From JAYZDF01 sp036337945 (GTDB lineage Bacteria > Myxococcota > Kuafuiibacteriia > Kuafuiibacteriales > Kuafuiibacteriaceae): DNA of 26,873 nucleotides. Both the position numbers and the translations under genes were made by a program. The stretch spans positions 1 to 26,873 of the forward strand of contig JAYZDF010000086.1 of assembly GCA_036337945.1 (NCBI GenBank), in the 5' to 3' direction. Under the pieces are notes generated by a model. The model worked only from the letters and a program-made list of their open reading frames with translations, was not told the origin of the DNA and did not search any database. Below are positions 1-7,065 of the stretch, piece after piece. The stretch's first letter is position 1; every line of letters starts with the position of its first letter.

Positions 1-84
1 TCAGTAATCATTTTTCTAGTGCTGCTCGTCTACGGTTGGATGACAGCGCGAGTAAGCCGGTCCGCAGAGGAAGCATTACGATGA
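1..84 (+). CDS. C-terminal end of upstream sugar ABC transporter permease (partial)
   Basis: Frame 1 is open from the first base to a TGA at 82-84. It gives 27 residues: a hydrophobic run (IIFLVLLVYGW) and then a polar, basic tail (MTARVSRSAEEALR). This is what the last membrane segment and cytoplasmic tail of a MalF-type inner-membrane permease look like. The TGA overlaps the ATG of the next gene (ATGA, 81-84), the usual coupling between two permease genes of one ABC importer. The assignment as the MalF partner comes mainly from position, because too little sequence is present for family recognition. The 5' part lies outside the window. Confidence 0.65.
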   Translation, partial: SVIIFLVLLVYGWMTARVSRSAEEALR

Positions 85-926
85 AAACGAATAAATTACA
101 TCAGTTCATAGCTCATCTCGTTCTTATATTCGGTTGCGTCATTGCGCTCTATCCGGTGCTTTGGGTGATAAAAATGGCGCTTTCCAGTGGTTCAAGCTTT
201 GCCGCGACGATTAATCCATTCCCTGAAGAGTTTAATCTTGGCAACTTTGAGCGAGTTTTGGGCACAAGCCTTTCCGATGGTAGCTGGCTCTTTGGACAAC
301 AGCTTTTCAACTCAATCATTGTATCAGCCGCGACGACCGTTGTTGGTGTGACCCTCGCAACAACCGCCGCATATGCATTCTCTCGGTTTCGTTTTGGCGG
401 AAGACAGATGCTACTCTCAAGCTTTCTCATCACACAAATGTTTCCGGCGACGATGGTTATGATTCCTTTGTACGTTATTTTGGACTCGCTACACCTGCTC
501 GACACCTGGACAGGCCTTGTCTTAGTCTATTCGACAACAGCACTTCCATTCTGCGTTTACATGTTAAAGGGCTATTTCGATACGATACCCACTGAATTAG
601 AAGAAGCTGCACTTCTCGACGGAGCTTCTCGCTTCAGAATTTTTTGGTCCTTGATTCTACCATTGGCTCGACCAGCGATTGCGGTCACTGCTCTTTTTAG
701 CTTCATGACCGCGTGGAACGAATTTATTTTGGCAGCAACGTTCATGGCTAATGAATCGAGTTATACGCTGCCTGTTGTATTGCAAGGTTACGTCGGCGCT
801 AAAGCCGTCGACTGGGGTGCGTTCGCCGCCGGCGCAATCGTTGTCAGCATTCCGGTAATGAGTCTGTTCTTTATGCTAGAGAAACACATGGTTTCTGGGC
901 TCACCAGTGGAAGTGTAAAGGGCTAA
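81..926 (+). CDS. malG: Maltose/maltodextrin-type ABC transporter permease (MalG family)
   Basis: A 281-residue inner-membrane permease of a binding-protein-dependent sugar importer. It would pair with a MalF-like permease, an ATPase and a periplasmic binding protein. The cytoplasmic EAA loop that docks on the ATPase is clear (EEAALLDGASRFRIFWSLIL), followed by LARPAIAVTALFSFMTAWNE, and the C-terminus GLTSGSVKG closely resembles MalG proteins. About six hydrophobic segments are visible and the length is typical. The ATG at 81 was chosen because it overlaps the upstream TGA and has a GAGGAAG ribosome site at 67-73; an earlier in-frame start at 36 lies inside the upstream gene. The last 4 bp overlap the convergent yqgE gene. 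Maltodextrin specificity is likely but not proven by sequence. Confidence 0.9.
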   Translation: MKTNKLHQFIAHLVLIFGCVIALYPVLWVIKMALSSGSSFAATINPFPEEFNLGNFERVLGTSLSDGSWLFGQQLFNSIIVSAATTVVGVTLATTAAYAFSRFRFGGRQMLLSSFLITQMFPATMVMIPLYVILDSLHLLDTWTGLVLVYSTTALPFCVYMLKGYFDTIPTELEEAALLDGASRFRIFWSLILPLARPAIAVTALFSFMTAWNEFILAATFMANESSYTLPVVLQGYVGAKAVDWGAFAAGAIVVSIPVMSLFFMLEKHMVSGLTSGSVKG

Positions 927-1492
927 TTAAACCCGGAAAAACTCATCAAAGCCATTGGATTGATCCCCAAAGTTTGAATGGCTTCCGACCACCGGTTCTC
1001 CAGGTCGGTATCAAAGAGAATAGACTCTCCCAAATCTGTACCTAGCCATGAACCTTGCTTCATTTCTTCGTTAAGTTGACCTTCTCCCCAGCCGGAATAT
1101 CCCAATACGAGCATGCACCGTGAAAGGGTTGAATGAGAAAGTGCAAACTCGAGAGCTTCTTTAGACGTTGTAATGTGCAAAAAGTCGCAAACCTCGATCA
1201 CGGCGTCGTCGTGCGATAGAAAGAGCTCGCGAGGATCATACAGGAGCCATCCTGTTTCAGGTGCGACCGGACCTCCACTCAACACGGGAATATCAGGCAA
1301 CGGACGCGACTCGTCTAAAAGGTTCAGTTCACGAGCGACGTCCTCGAGATCAATCCCCATGAGTCTATTGATGACGAAACCTAATGACCCTTCGTCGGTA
1401 TGATTCGTCATCACCAAAACGGACTCGCGAAAGTTCGGGTCAAGCAAAGTTGGAGAAGCTGCTAAGATTCCCGGCGCTATTTCGGTAGCCAT
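923..1492 (-). CDS. yqgE: YqgE/AlgH family protein (DUF179)
   Basis: A 189-residue cytoplasmic protein of the UPF0301/DUF179 family. Family hallmarks are the N-terminal APGILAASPTLLDPNFRESV, the GSLGFVINR segment, VLSGGPV, and the C-terminal GYSGWGEGQLNEEM. The length matches the family (about 185-190). The family is named after a Pseudomonas gene linked to alginate regulation, but its biochemical role is not established, so no reaction is assigned. The ATG at 1492 is directly preceded in frame by a GTG at 1495, and either could start translation. The gene converges on malG and shares its final 4 bp with it. The upstream side (1496-1675) holds the putative promoter region and no gene I can support. 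Confidence 0.92.
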   Translation of the reverse strand: MATEIAPGILAASPTLLDPNFRESVLVMTNHTDEGSLGFVINRLMGIDLEDVARELNLLDESRPLPDIPVLSGGPVAPETGWLLYDPRELFLSHDDAVIEVCDFLHITTSKEALEFALSHSTLSRCMLVLGYSGWGEGQLNEEMKQGSWLGTDLGESILFDTDLENRWSEAIQTLGINPMALMSFSGFN

Positions 1493-1690
1493 CACGTTTT
1501 TAGCTTACTAGAAGTTACTCACAGTTCGAAGAAGCAAATGAGAAGGAAACCGTAACCACCCGAAATCATGGAATATATATAGACACATTTCAAACTGATG
1601 CTCGGCAGTCTCAAAAATTCGAAAGGAAAGCGACGAGTATTGTAGGTTTTGGATTGAGTTCTGCGTCAGAATCGTTTGATACTGCGCACC

Positions 1691-1963
1691 GTGAGAGAAC
1701 GACTGACTATTGGACAAAGCGTCCGTTTCAACCGTCGATGTGTATTATCATCCACTGTCCCGAGAAACTCGAGAGGCTACACCCACGCTGTACTCGAAAG
1801 CGGTGAAGACGACAAGTACACGGGAGCCGGAGTAATCTCCGAAGGAACGGAAGCCGAAGTGATCGACTACGTTTCTCATGGAACTGGAACAATGGACTAC
1901 CCTCTTCTTCGAGTCTTGGGCAAGGTGGCGGTTTGCCACAATCGTCTCATCGACGGACTGTAG
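1691..1963 (+). CDS. Small hypothetical protein (about 90 residues)
   Basis: I do not recognise this ORF. From GTG 1691 it encodes 90 residues; a TTG at 1676 would add five. The composition looks like a folded, acidic, beta-rich small protein: GQSVRFN, then HAVLESGEDDKYTGAGVI, GTEAEVIDYVSHG, and LLRVLGKVAVCHNRLI. The spacing of glycines and alternating hydrophobics suggests a small SH3-like barrel, which is an inference only. It ends 9 bp before the TTG of the SpmA-SpmB gene, in the same frame, so the two may be co-translated. No clear ribosome site was seen. It could instead be non-coding leader. The main argument for coding is plausible residue use across a stop-free frame. Confidence 0.45.
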   Translation: MRERLTIGQSVRFNRRCVLSSTVPRNSRGYTHAVLESGEDDKYTGAGVISEGTEAEVIDYVSHGTGTMDYPLLRVLGKVAVCHNRLIDGL

Positions 1964-1972
1964 ACTTTACTC

Positions 1973-3295
1973 TTGCTCAACTGGGTCATCATTGTCCTGA
2001 TCGCCGGTGGGACGATCACTGCCGCGTTCACGGGTTCGATGGAGGCGGCCACAAAAGCAGGCATCGATTCGGCTAAAACTTCTGTGCAATTAGCCATCGG
2101 CCTCATCGGTCAGATGGCTCTGTGGCTTGGAATGATGCGTATCTTACAAGATGCGGGACTTCTCAACGCTATCTCCAAAAAGATGGTCCGAATTCTTGGG
2201 CCTCTCTTTCCCGGAATTCCGGCTGGTCATCCGGCAATGGCCGCGATGGTGATGAACATCGCGGCGAATATGCTTGGACTTGCTAATGCAGCGACTCCCT
2301 TTGGCCTAAAGGCCATGAAACAGCTCGACAAATTGAATCCTCACAAAGGCGTTGCTACTGACGCCATGGCACTATTCTTAGCAATAAATACTTCAGGCGT
2401 CGCTGTAATGCCACTTGGTGTCGTCGCGGTCAGAGGAATGATGGAATGCGCAGACCCAGCTGGGATTTTTGTCCCGTCAATGGTTGCCACCGCGTGCTCA
2501 ACAATGGTCGCCATTTTTGTCGCAAAGTTTGCATGTAAATTACCCCTCTTCGCTGTCAAGCCTCTGGAACCAAGCGAAATTGAAACGCAAACCGAAGAAG
2601 CGAGCGATACAATTAAAGGGCTCGACGAAGCAGAAGCAATCGCTGCCGAAACACGGACTGTTGACGGCTGGCGGAAATTTATTATGCCGCTGTTTTTCAT
2701 TACAATGCTGGGTGCTCTTGTTCTTCGTGTTCAAAATGCACCTGCAGCTGAGACCGGATTCGAAACATTTAGAACCGTACTCGGACAGTGGGTCTTACCC
2801 ACGTTAATGGCAACGATTGTACTATTCGGCCTGTCTCGGCAAATTCGTGTTTACGAATCTTTCGTAAAAGGCGCAAAGGAAGGCTTCGATATTGCGGTGA
2901 TGATTATTCCGTTCCTTGTCGCCATCCTCGTTGCCATCGGTATCTTTCGCGCTTCCGGTGGTCTCGACGCAATTACGAGTCTCTTGGCAACGCCTCTGCA
3001 GGCGATTGGATTTCCAGTCGAAGCCTTGGCGATGGCGCTCATTCGCCCCCTTTCCGGAAGTGGGGCACTGACCGTGCTAATGGATACACTCAAGACACAT
3101 GGAAAGGATTCGTTTGCTGGATTCGTTGTCTCAGTGATGAACGGCAGCACGGAGACTACGTTCTACGTCTTGGCTTTATATTTTGGGAGTATTCAGGTCC
3201 GCCGTGCGAGACACACTGTTCTCGCGTGCTTAGCTGCCGATGCGACGGGCATAATTGCGGCTGTCGTTATCTCGAGTCTTTGGCTTTCATTGTAG
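1973..3295 (+). CDS. SpmA-SpmB fusion, nucleoside-recognition (Gate) domain membrane protein
   Basis: A 440-residue polytopic inner-membrane protein with two Gate domains in tandem. The N-terminal half (about 1-200) is SpmA-like (IGLIGQMALWLGMMRI, PAGHPAMAAMVMNIAANMLG, LAINTSGVAVMPLG). The C-terminal half (about 230-440) is SpmB-like (FVKGAKEGFDIAVMIIPFLV, ALIRPLSGSGALTVLMD, VMNGSTETTFYVLALYFGSI). In Bacillus the two are separate spore-maturation genes. Fused versions are common in non-sporulating proteobacteria, where transport or nucleoside recognition is suspected but not shown. The charged, Glu-rich stretch at about 203-225 is the linker. The TTG at 1973 was chosen because a TAG lies 9 bp upstream in frame and the next ATG (2039) would remove the first membrane segment. 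The 3' end overlaps the convergent gene by 29 bp. Confidence 0.88.
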   Translation: MLNWVIIVLIAGGTITAAFTGSMEAATKAGIDSAKTSVQLAIGLIGQMALWLGMMRILQDAGLLNAISKKMVRILGPLFPGIPAGHPAMAAMVMNIAANMLGLANAATPFGLKAMKQLDKLNPHKGVATDAMALFLAINTSGVAVMPLGVVAVRGMMECADPAGIFVPSMVATACSTMVAIFVAKFACKLPLFAVKPLEPSEIETQTEEASDTIKGLDEAEAIAAETRTVDGWRKFIMPLFFITMLGALVLRVQNAPAAETGFETFRTVLGQWVLPTLMATIVLFGLSRQIRVYESFVKGAKEGFDIAVMIIPFLVAILVAIGIFRASGGLDAITSLLATPLQAIGFPVEALAMALIRPLSGSGALTVLMDTLKTHGKDSFAGFVVSVMNGSTETTFYVLALYFGSIQVRRARHTVLACLAADATGIIAAVVISSLWLSL

Positions 3296-4298
3296 AGATC
3301 AACTCTTCAATCCAATCAAACTCGCTCACGCCGACGGTAGTTCGCCGAACATGCTCAGTCACCTGCTGAAAAAAGCCTTCAGGAACTTCTGGCTTGGACA
3401 TCAAAAAGATTCCGCCCAAGGTGAATGCTCCGACTCCAACCCTTCCTACAGTGCCGAATTTGACCCTTAGATGCGATGCACGACGAGGTTGAATCAAGAG
3501 CCTGCATAGCGCTCCTTTGGATTGGAGCAGAACCATATTGTACGTCGCAGAAATTTTACCATCCTCACCTTGCATAGTCGTTCTAGGTTCACGATAGATG
3601 CACTGAACAATTACATCGGCAGATTCGCACACAAAGCGTTCATCGCCCTCAATGAGAAAACCGCGGTAGATCCCCTTGTCGTAGCTAGCTAGTGAGCCTT
3701 GATTTGAAGAATACAGAGTTGTCAGCTTCAATTGATCGCTATCCAATAGTTTTTGGATAGGTAATGTCTCATGAGTCGCTTGCCAATGTAGATGGACCTG
3801 CGAGTTTCCTGCATTACCGTTGAAGTGTAGAGTAACCGGGCGTGTTCCTCCTGCGCATTGTTGATAATCTATAAGGTCACGTAAAACTTTCGAATCGAAG
3901 ACCTGCGGCCGGTGTTCTTTCGTAAGTATCAAAACATGTTTATATTCTGCGGGCAGATAAGGATATTTGTTGGGTAAAAAATATAAATTGCGCCACTGGA
4001 TACGACGCGATCGATGATCATGAGGTCGGCATAAAACGCACTCATTGACCGTGTTTGCACGGCTGTCTCGAGGAAGAAATTTACGATGAGGCGCGAGCTG
4101 AACCTCCAGCCCAGTCTCATCGTCGACGACTCTCTTCATGTCCGTAAAGCCTTCCGCAAAAAAACCAGCGTCTTTGACATGCTTGTAAAGTATTGAAATG
4201 GCTTCCTCGAGTTCGTGGTCCGCTACCACTTCAATCTCATTGCGTTGCAGCGCGCCACGAAGACGACTGAAGACCAATTTTGCTGGGTTAGGCTGCAT
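3267..4298 (-). CDS. DUF4922 / HIT-like nucleotidyltransferase-family protein
   Basis: A 343-residue cytoplasmic protein of the HIT/GalT superfamily, closest in layout to DUF4922 and Ap4A-phosphorylase-like proteins. The key motif is an HxHxQ strand (VHLHWQ, H169-H171-Q173) after a Gly/Asn loop (HFNGNAGNS). In this superfamily the second His attacks a nucleoside phosphate and forms a nucleotidyl-enzyme. An upstream segment has a CxxC pair (C87, C90, ECVLCRPHDH) that may bind metal, and HVLILTKEHRP (121-131) is a typical preceding strand. The substrate cannot be read from sequence; nucleotide sugars or dinucleoside polyphosphates are family possibilities. The ATG at 4298 gives a family-like length. 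The gene converges on spmAB with a 29-bp overlap and stands alone on this strand. Confidence 0.78.
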   Translation of the reverse strand: MQPNPAKLVFSRLRGALQRNEIEVVADHELEEAISILYKHVKDAGFFAEGFTDMKRVVDDETGLEVQLAPHRKFLPRDSRANTVNECVLCRPHDHRSRRIQWRNLYFLPNKYPYLPAEYKHVLILTKEHRPQVFDSKVLRDLIDYQQCAGGTRPVTLHFNGNAGNSQVHLHWQATHETLPIQKLLDSDQLKLTTLYSSNQGSLASYDKGIYRGFLIEGDERFVCESADVIVQCIYREPRTTMQGEDGKISATYNMVLLQSKGALCRLLIQPRRASHLRVKFGTVGRVGVGAFTLGGIFLMSKPEVPEGFFQQVTEHVRRTTVGVSEFDWIEELISTMKAKDSR

Positions 4299-4601
4299 GA
4301 ATAAAAGGTTGAGGCAAGACGAGATATCAGTATAGCTGGTCTAACTCTCGACAATGATTATCAGCTTCAAGACTTCTGCAAAACCGCTATTCGTAAATTC
4401 TGAGCAAGCAGGCAGAATAGAAAGAATCCTTCTTGAGAATCAATCGGGTCAAAACAGTATTGCAGCATGTCGCAATGACCGAAGGAAATCCCGAGTTTGC
4501 GAAAAGGAAGCCAAAAATAATCAGAAGACACGATAAGGTACGGTCAATTGTTGCGACTAACAATTGCCCTCACGTGCATGGAAGGCTAGCTTCATATCGA
4601 A
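4299..4601. other. Divergent intergenic region between DUF4922 gene and pcrA
   Basis: This 303-bp region separates two divergently transcribed genes and should hold both promoters. Two short overlapping frames (4354-4536 and 4433-4630) run through it, but their products are low-complexity, basic and unlike known proteins, so I do not call them. The one clear structure is the dyad at 4545-4566. No tRNA or riboswitch pattern was seen. Confidence 0.6.
4545..4566. promoter_or_regulatory. Perfect 7-8-7 inverted repeat upstream of pcrA (operator candidate)
   Basis: CAATTGT (4545-4551) and ACAATTG (4560-4566) are perfect inverted arms around an 8-bp spacer, 36-57 bp before the helicase start. The arms end in TGT-N8-ACA, the same inner spacing as the E. 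coli LexA box (CTGT-N8-ACAG), though the outer base differs. UvrD-type helicases are often SOS-controlled, so a LexA-like or other dimeric repressor site is plausible. A short RNA hairpin is the alternative. Confidence 0.4.
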
Positions 4602-6950
4602 GTGGATCTGTCAACACGCCTCAATCCTGACCAACTTCTCGCTGCAACCACGACCGAAGGGCCTCTACTCGTTTTAGCGGGAGCGGGGAGTGGAAAAACA
4701 AGAGTTCTGGTTCACCGTATTGCCTATATTTTACATCACCGACTGTGCCGCCCTTGGGAAATCATGGCCGTCACATTTACCAACAAGGCTGCTAGTGAGA
4801 TGCGTGAGCGACTAGAAGATCTACTGGGTCCTCAAGTTCATGACGCATGGATCGGAACATTTCACAGCATGTGCCGAAGGATTCTACGTCGAAATGCTGA
4901 GGTCCTAGGATACACATCGAGCTTTAGTATTTATGATAGCGATGACTCAAAAAGAGTGATCAAGCGAGTAATGAAACAGATGGGCCTTGAGACTCAGGGT
5001 AGCGGGGTTTCGGTCGCTGCCATTGCGTCTGAGATTGATCGCGCGAAGAATCGCGGCGAGACAGCAAAACAATACGTTGAAAATGGACAATTCAGACTTT
5101 CTCCAGCTGCTCGAATTGCAGAACGTGTCTACCCCAAATACCAATCAGAACTCCAAGCATCAAATGCAATGGACTTCGGGGATTTGCTGCTACTTGCTTT
5201 ACAGCTATTACGGCATCACCCGGATATAAGAGCCAAATATGGTCGCCAATTTCATTATGTGATGGTCGATGAGTTTCAGGACACGAACCAGGTCCAATAT
5301 GATTTGTTGAAACTCCTCGTGCAAGACCACGAAAACCTAATGGTCGTTGGGGATGACGACCAATCGATTTACCGTTGGCGAGGAGCGGACATTCAAAACA
5401 TCCTCAATTTTCCAAATCAGTTTTCACAAACAACAGTTGTAAAACTAGAGCTCAATTACAGAAGTACAAACAACATTCTAAGCGCTGCAAACGCTGTGAT
5501 TGCACGGAACACCAACAGACACGAAAAGACGTTGCGAACCGACGCAGAAGACGGGTTAGAAATAGGTGTCGCCCTACTCCAACACAGTGACGACGAAGCT
5601 CAGCTTATTGCTCAGTCCATTCGAGAAAGATTACAAGACGGTGCCCAGGCAGAAGATTTTGCAATTTTGTATCGGCAGAATGCACAATCACGATTGTTCG
5701 AGTTAGCTCTTCGGAGAGCCCGCGTGCCATACCTTCTTATCGGAAGCACAGCATTCTTTGATCGAAAAGAAGTCAAAGATATCCTCTCGTATCTACGATT
5801 AGTCGTGAACCCGGATTCATGGGAAGACTTCGAGCGTATCGTAAATATCCCAAGTCGAAAGATAGGGAGTAAGACGATTGAAAAGCTCCGACTCGCAGCA
5901 CAAGATGCTGGCGTTGGGGCAAGTAGAGTCCTAGAGCTGGAAGAAGAAAAGCTGAAAGCAGCTAAAATTACAGGCAAGACGCTTAGGTCCATTCAGGCAC
6001 TCGGTCGATTGTTTGCCGAACTTCGTGACCCTGCAGAAAATAGAACTGCTACAGAAACGGTAGAACGGCTTATAGAGAAGATTGGGTACTTAGACTATCT
6101 TTACCATAACGACCCAGCGACCGCGGAGGACCGTGAGGCCAATATCGCTGAACTGGTGACTTCAATTGCGGATTTCGAAACACAACTGAATACTTCTAGC
6201 GACTCTTCAACATCTTCAGAAACAACAACGCCTCTGGGTTTGTTTCTCGACGAAGCTGCTTTGAGCTCATCGTCTGACAAAAAGTCAGAAGCGGGATCGG
6301 TTTCTCTACTTACACTGCACGCCGCGAAAGGGCTCGAATATCCAATCGTATTCATGGTTGGGATGGAAGAACATACGTTTCCCGGACGCAGAGCTGTTGA
6401 AGGAGACCGTGAGGATATCGAAGAAGAACGACGGCTTTGCTACGTCGGCATTACACGCGCACAAATCGAACTCAATTTTACCGCGGTTCGGTTTCGAAGA
6501 ATCTATGGGACAGAGGAGCTGCGCAGACCATCGCGCTTTTTGGGCGATGTACCGGGCTCAGTCGTCCGAAATATGCCTATGCCTTCAGGATTCTCAGGAC
6601 AAAGCCCCAGCACTCACTTCCGAGGTTCGGACCAAGTCGAATTCGATGACCACCAAGATTCATGGGAAGACGATCAAAGCTGGCAAGAGGATAGTGAACT
6701 TCCCGCTTTGTCAGGTGCGTCAGTCCAACCAAGCTCTCGCAGCAACACGCGGTCCTTCGGATTCGACACAGCATCTATAGAAGACGATTCAATAAACGGG
6801 TTTCGAACCGGTTCTAGGGTATCCCACAGTACTTTTGGAGAAGGCACAGTTGAATCTGTAGATGGCACCGGTCCTCGCGCGCATTTAACAATCTTATTTC
6901 CGAAGGTCGGAAGAAAAAGAGTCATCGCGCGATATGTGGAAGAACTCTAG
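4602..6950 (+). CDS. pcrA: ATP-dependent 3'-5' DNA helicase PcrA/UvrD
   Basis: A 782-residue superfamily 1A helicase that unwinds DNA with 3'-5' polarity in excision repair, mismatch repair and replication-fork maintenance. All motifs are present in order: Q motif (LNPDQLLA, near residue 11), Walker A (AGAGSGKT, 26-33), Ia (AVTFTNKAASEM), II (VDEFQDTNQVQYD, about 222), III (GDDDQSIYRWRGAD, about 250), IV (LELNYRST, about 283), V (LLTLHAAKGLEYPIVF, about 568) and VI (CYVGITRAQ, about 613). The last 50 residues (FGEGTVESVDGTG) match the Tudor-like PcrA/UvrD tail that contacts RNA polymerase. GTG 4602 is the first plausible start after an in-frame TAG at 4587; no strong ribosome site precedes it. 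It heads a same-strand run continuing to gatA. Confidence 0.96.
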   Translation: MDLSTRLNPDQLLAATTTEGPLLVLAGAGSGKTRVLVHRIAYILHHRLCRPWEIMAVTFTNKAASEMRERLEDLLGPQVHDAWIGTFHSMCRRILRRNAEVLGYTSSFSIYDSDDSKRVIKRVMKQMGLETQGSGVSVAAIASEIDRAKNRGETAKQYVENGQFRLSPAARIAERVYPKYQSELQASNAMDFGDLLLLALQLLRHHPDIRAKYGRQFHYVMVDEFQDTNQVQYDLLKLLVQDHENLMVVGDDDQSIYRWRGADIQNILNFPNQFSQTTVVKLELNYRSTNNILSAANAVIARNTNRHEKTLRTDAEDGLEIGVALLQHSDDEAQLIAQSIRERLQDGAQAEDFAILYRQNAQSRLFELALRRARVPYLLIGSTAFFDRKEVKDILSYLRLVVNPDSWEDFERIVNIPSRKIGSKTIEKLRLAAQDAGVGASRVLELEEEKLKAAKITGKTLRSIQALGRLFAELRDPAENRTATETVERLIEKIGYLDYLYHNDPATAEDREANIAELVTSIADFETQLNTSSDSSTSSETTTPLGLFLDEAALSSSSDKKSEAGSVSLLTLHAAKGLEYPIVFMVGMEEHTFPGRRAVEGDREDIEEERRLCYVGITRAQIELNFTAVRFRRIYGTEELRRPSRFLGDVPGSVVRNMPMPSGFSGQSPSTHFRGSDQVEFDDHQDSWEDDQSWQEDSELPALSGASVQPSSRSNTRSFGFDTASIEDDSINGFRTGSRVSHSTFGEGTVESVDGTGPRAHLTILFPKVGRKRVIARYVEEL

Positions 6951-7065
6951 CTTCTCATTTTGCTGAGTCATGATAAGCTCCGCCGGGAGCATCGAGGGTG
7001 CTGCCGAAGCGACCGTCGACAGGTTACGTGGCGGGCATTGCGGTAATTCTGGTCATTTATTTGAT

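Noticed and set aside
1508..1717. Minus-strand frame of 69 codons upstream of yqgE.
   Set aside because: Composition (Ser/Phe/Gln-rich, no domain) and its overlap with the start of the small plus-strand ORF make it look like chance; the region is more likely promoter.
4354..4630. Two overlapping plus-strand frames of about 60 codons before pcrA.
   Set aside because: Basic, low-complexity products with no domain; one overlaps the pcrA start in another frame and both span the likely promoter region.
6970..7065. Extended start at ATG 6970 for the zinc-ribbon/TPR protein, adding 32 residues.
   Set aside because: MJ0042-type zinc ribbons normally begin within the first few residues, as they do from ATG 7066; the extension has no domain character.
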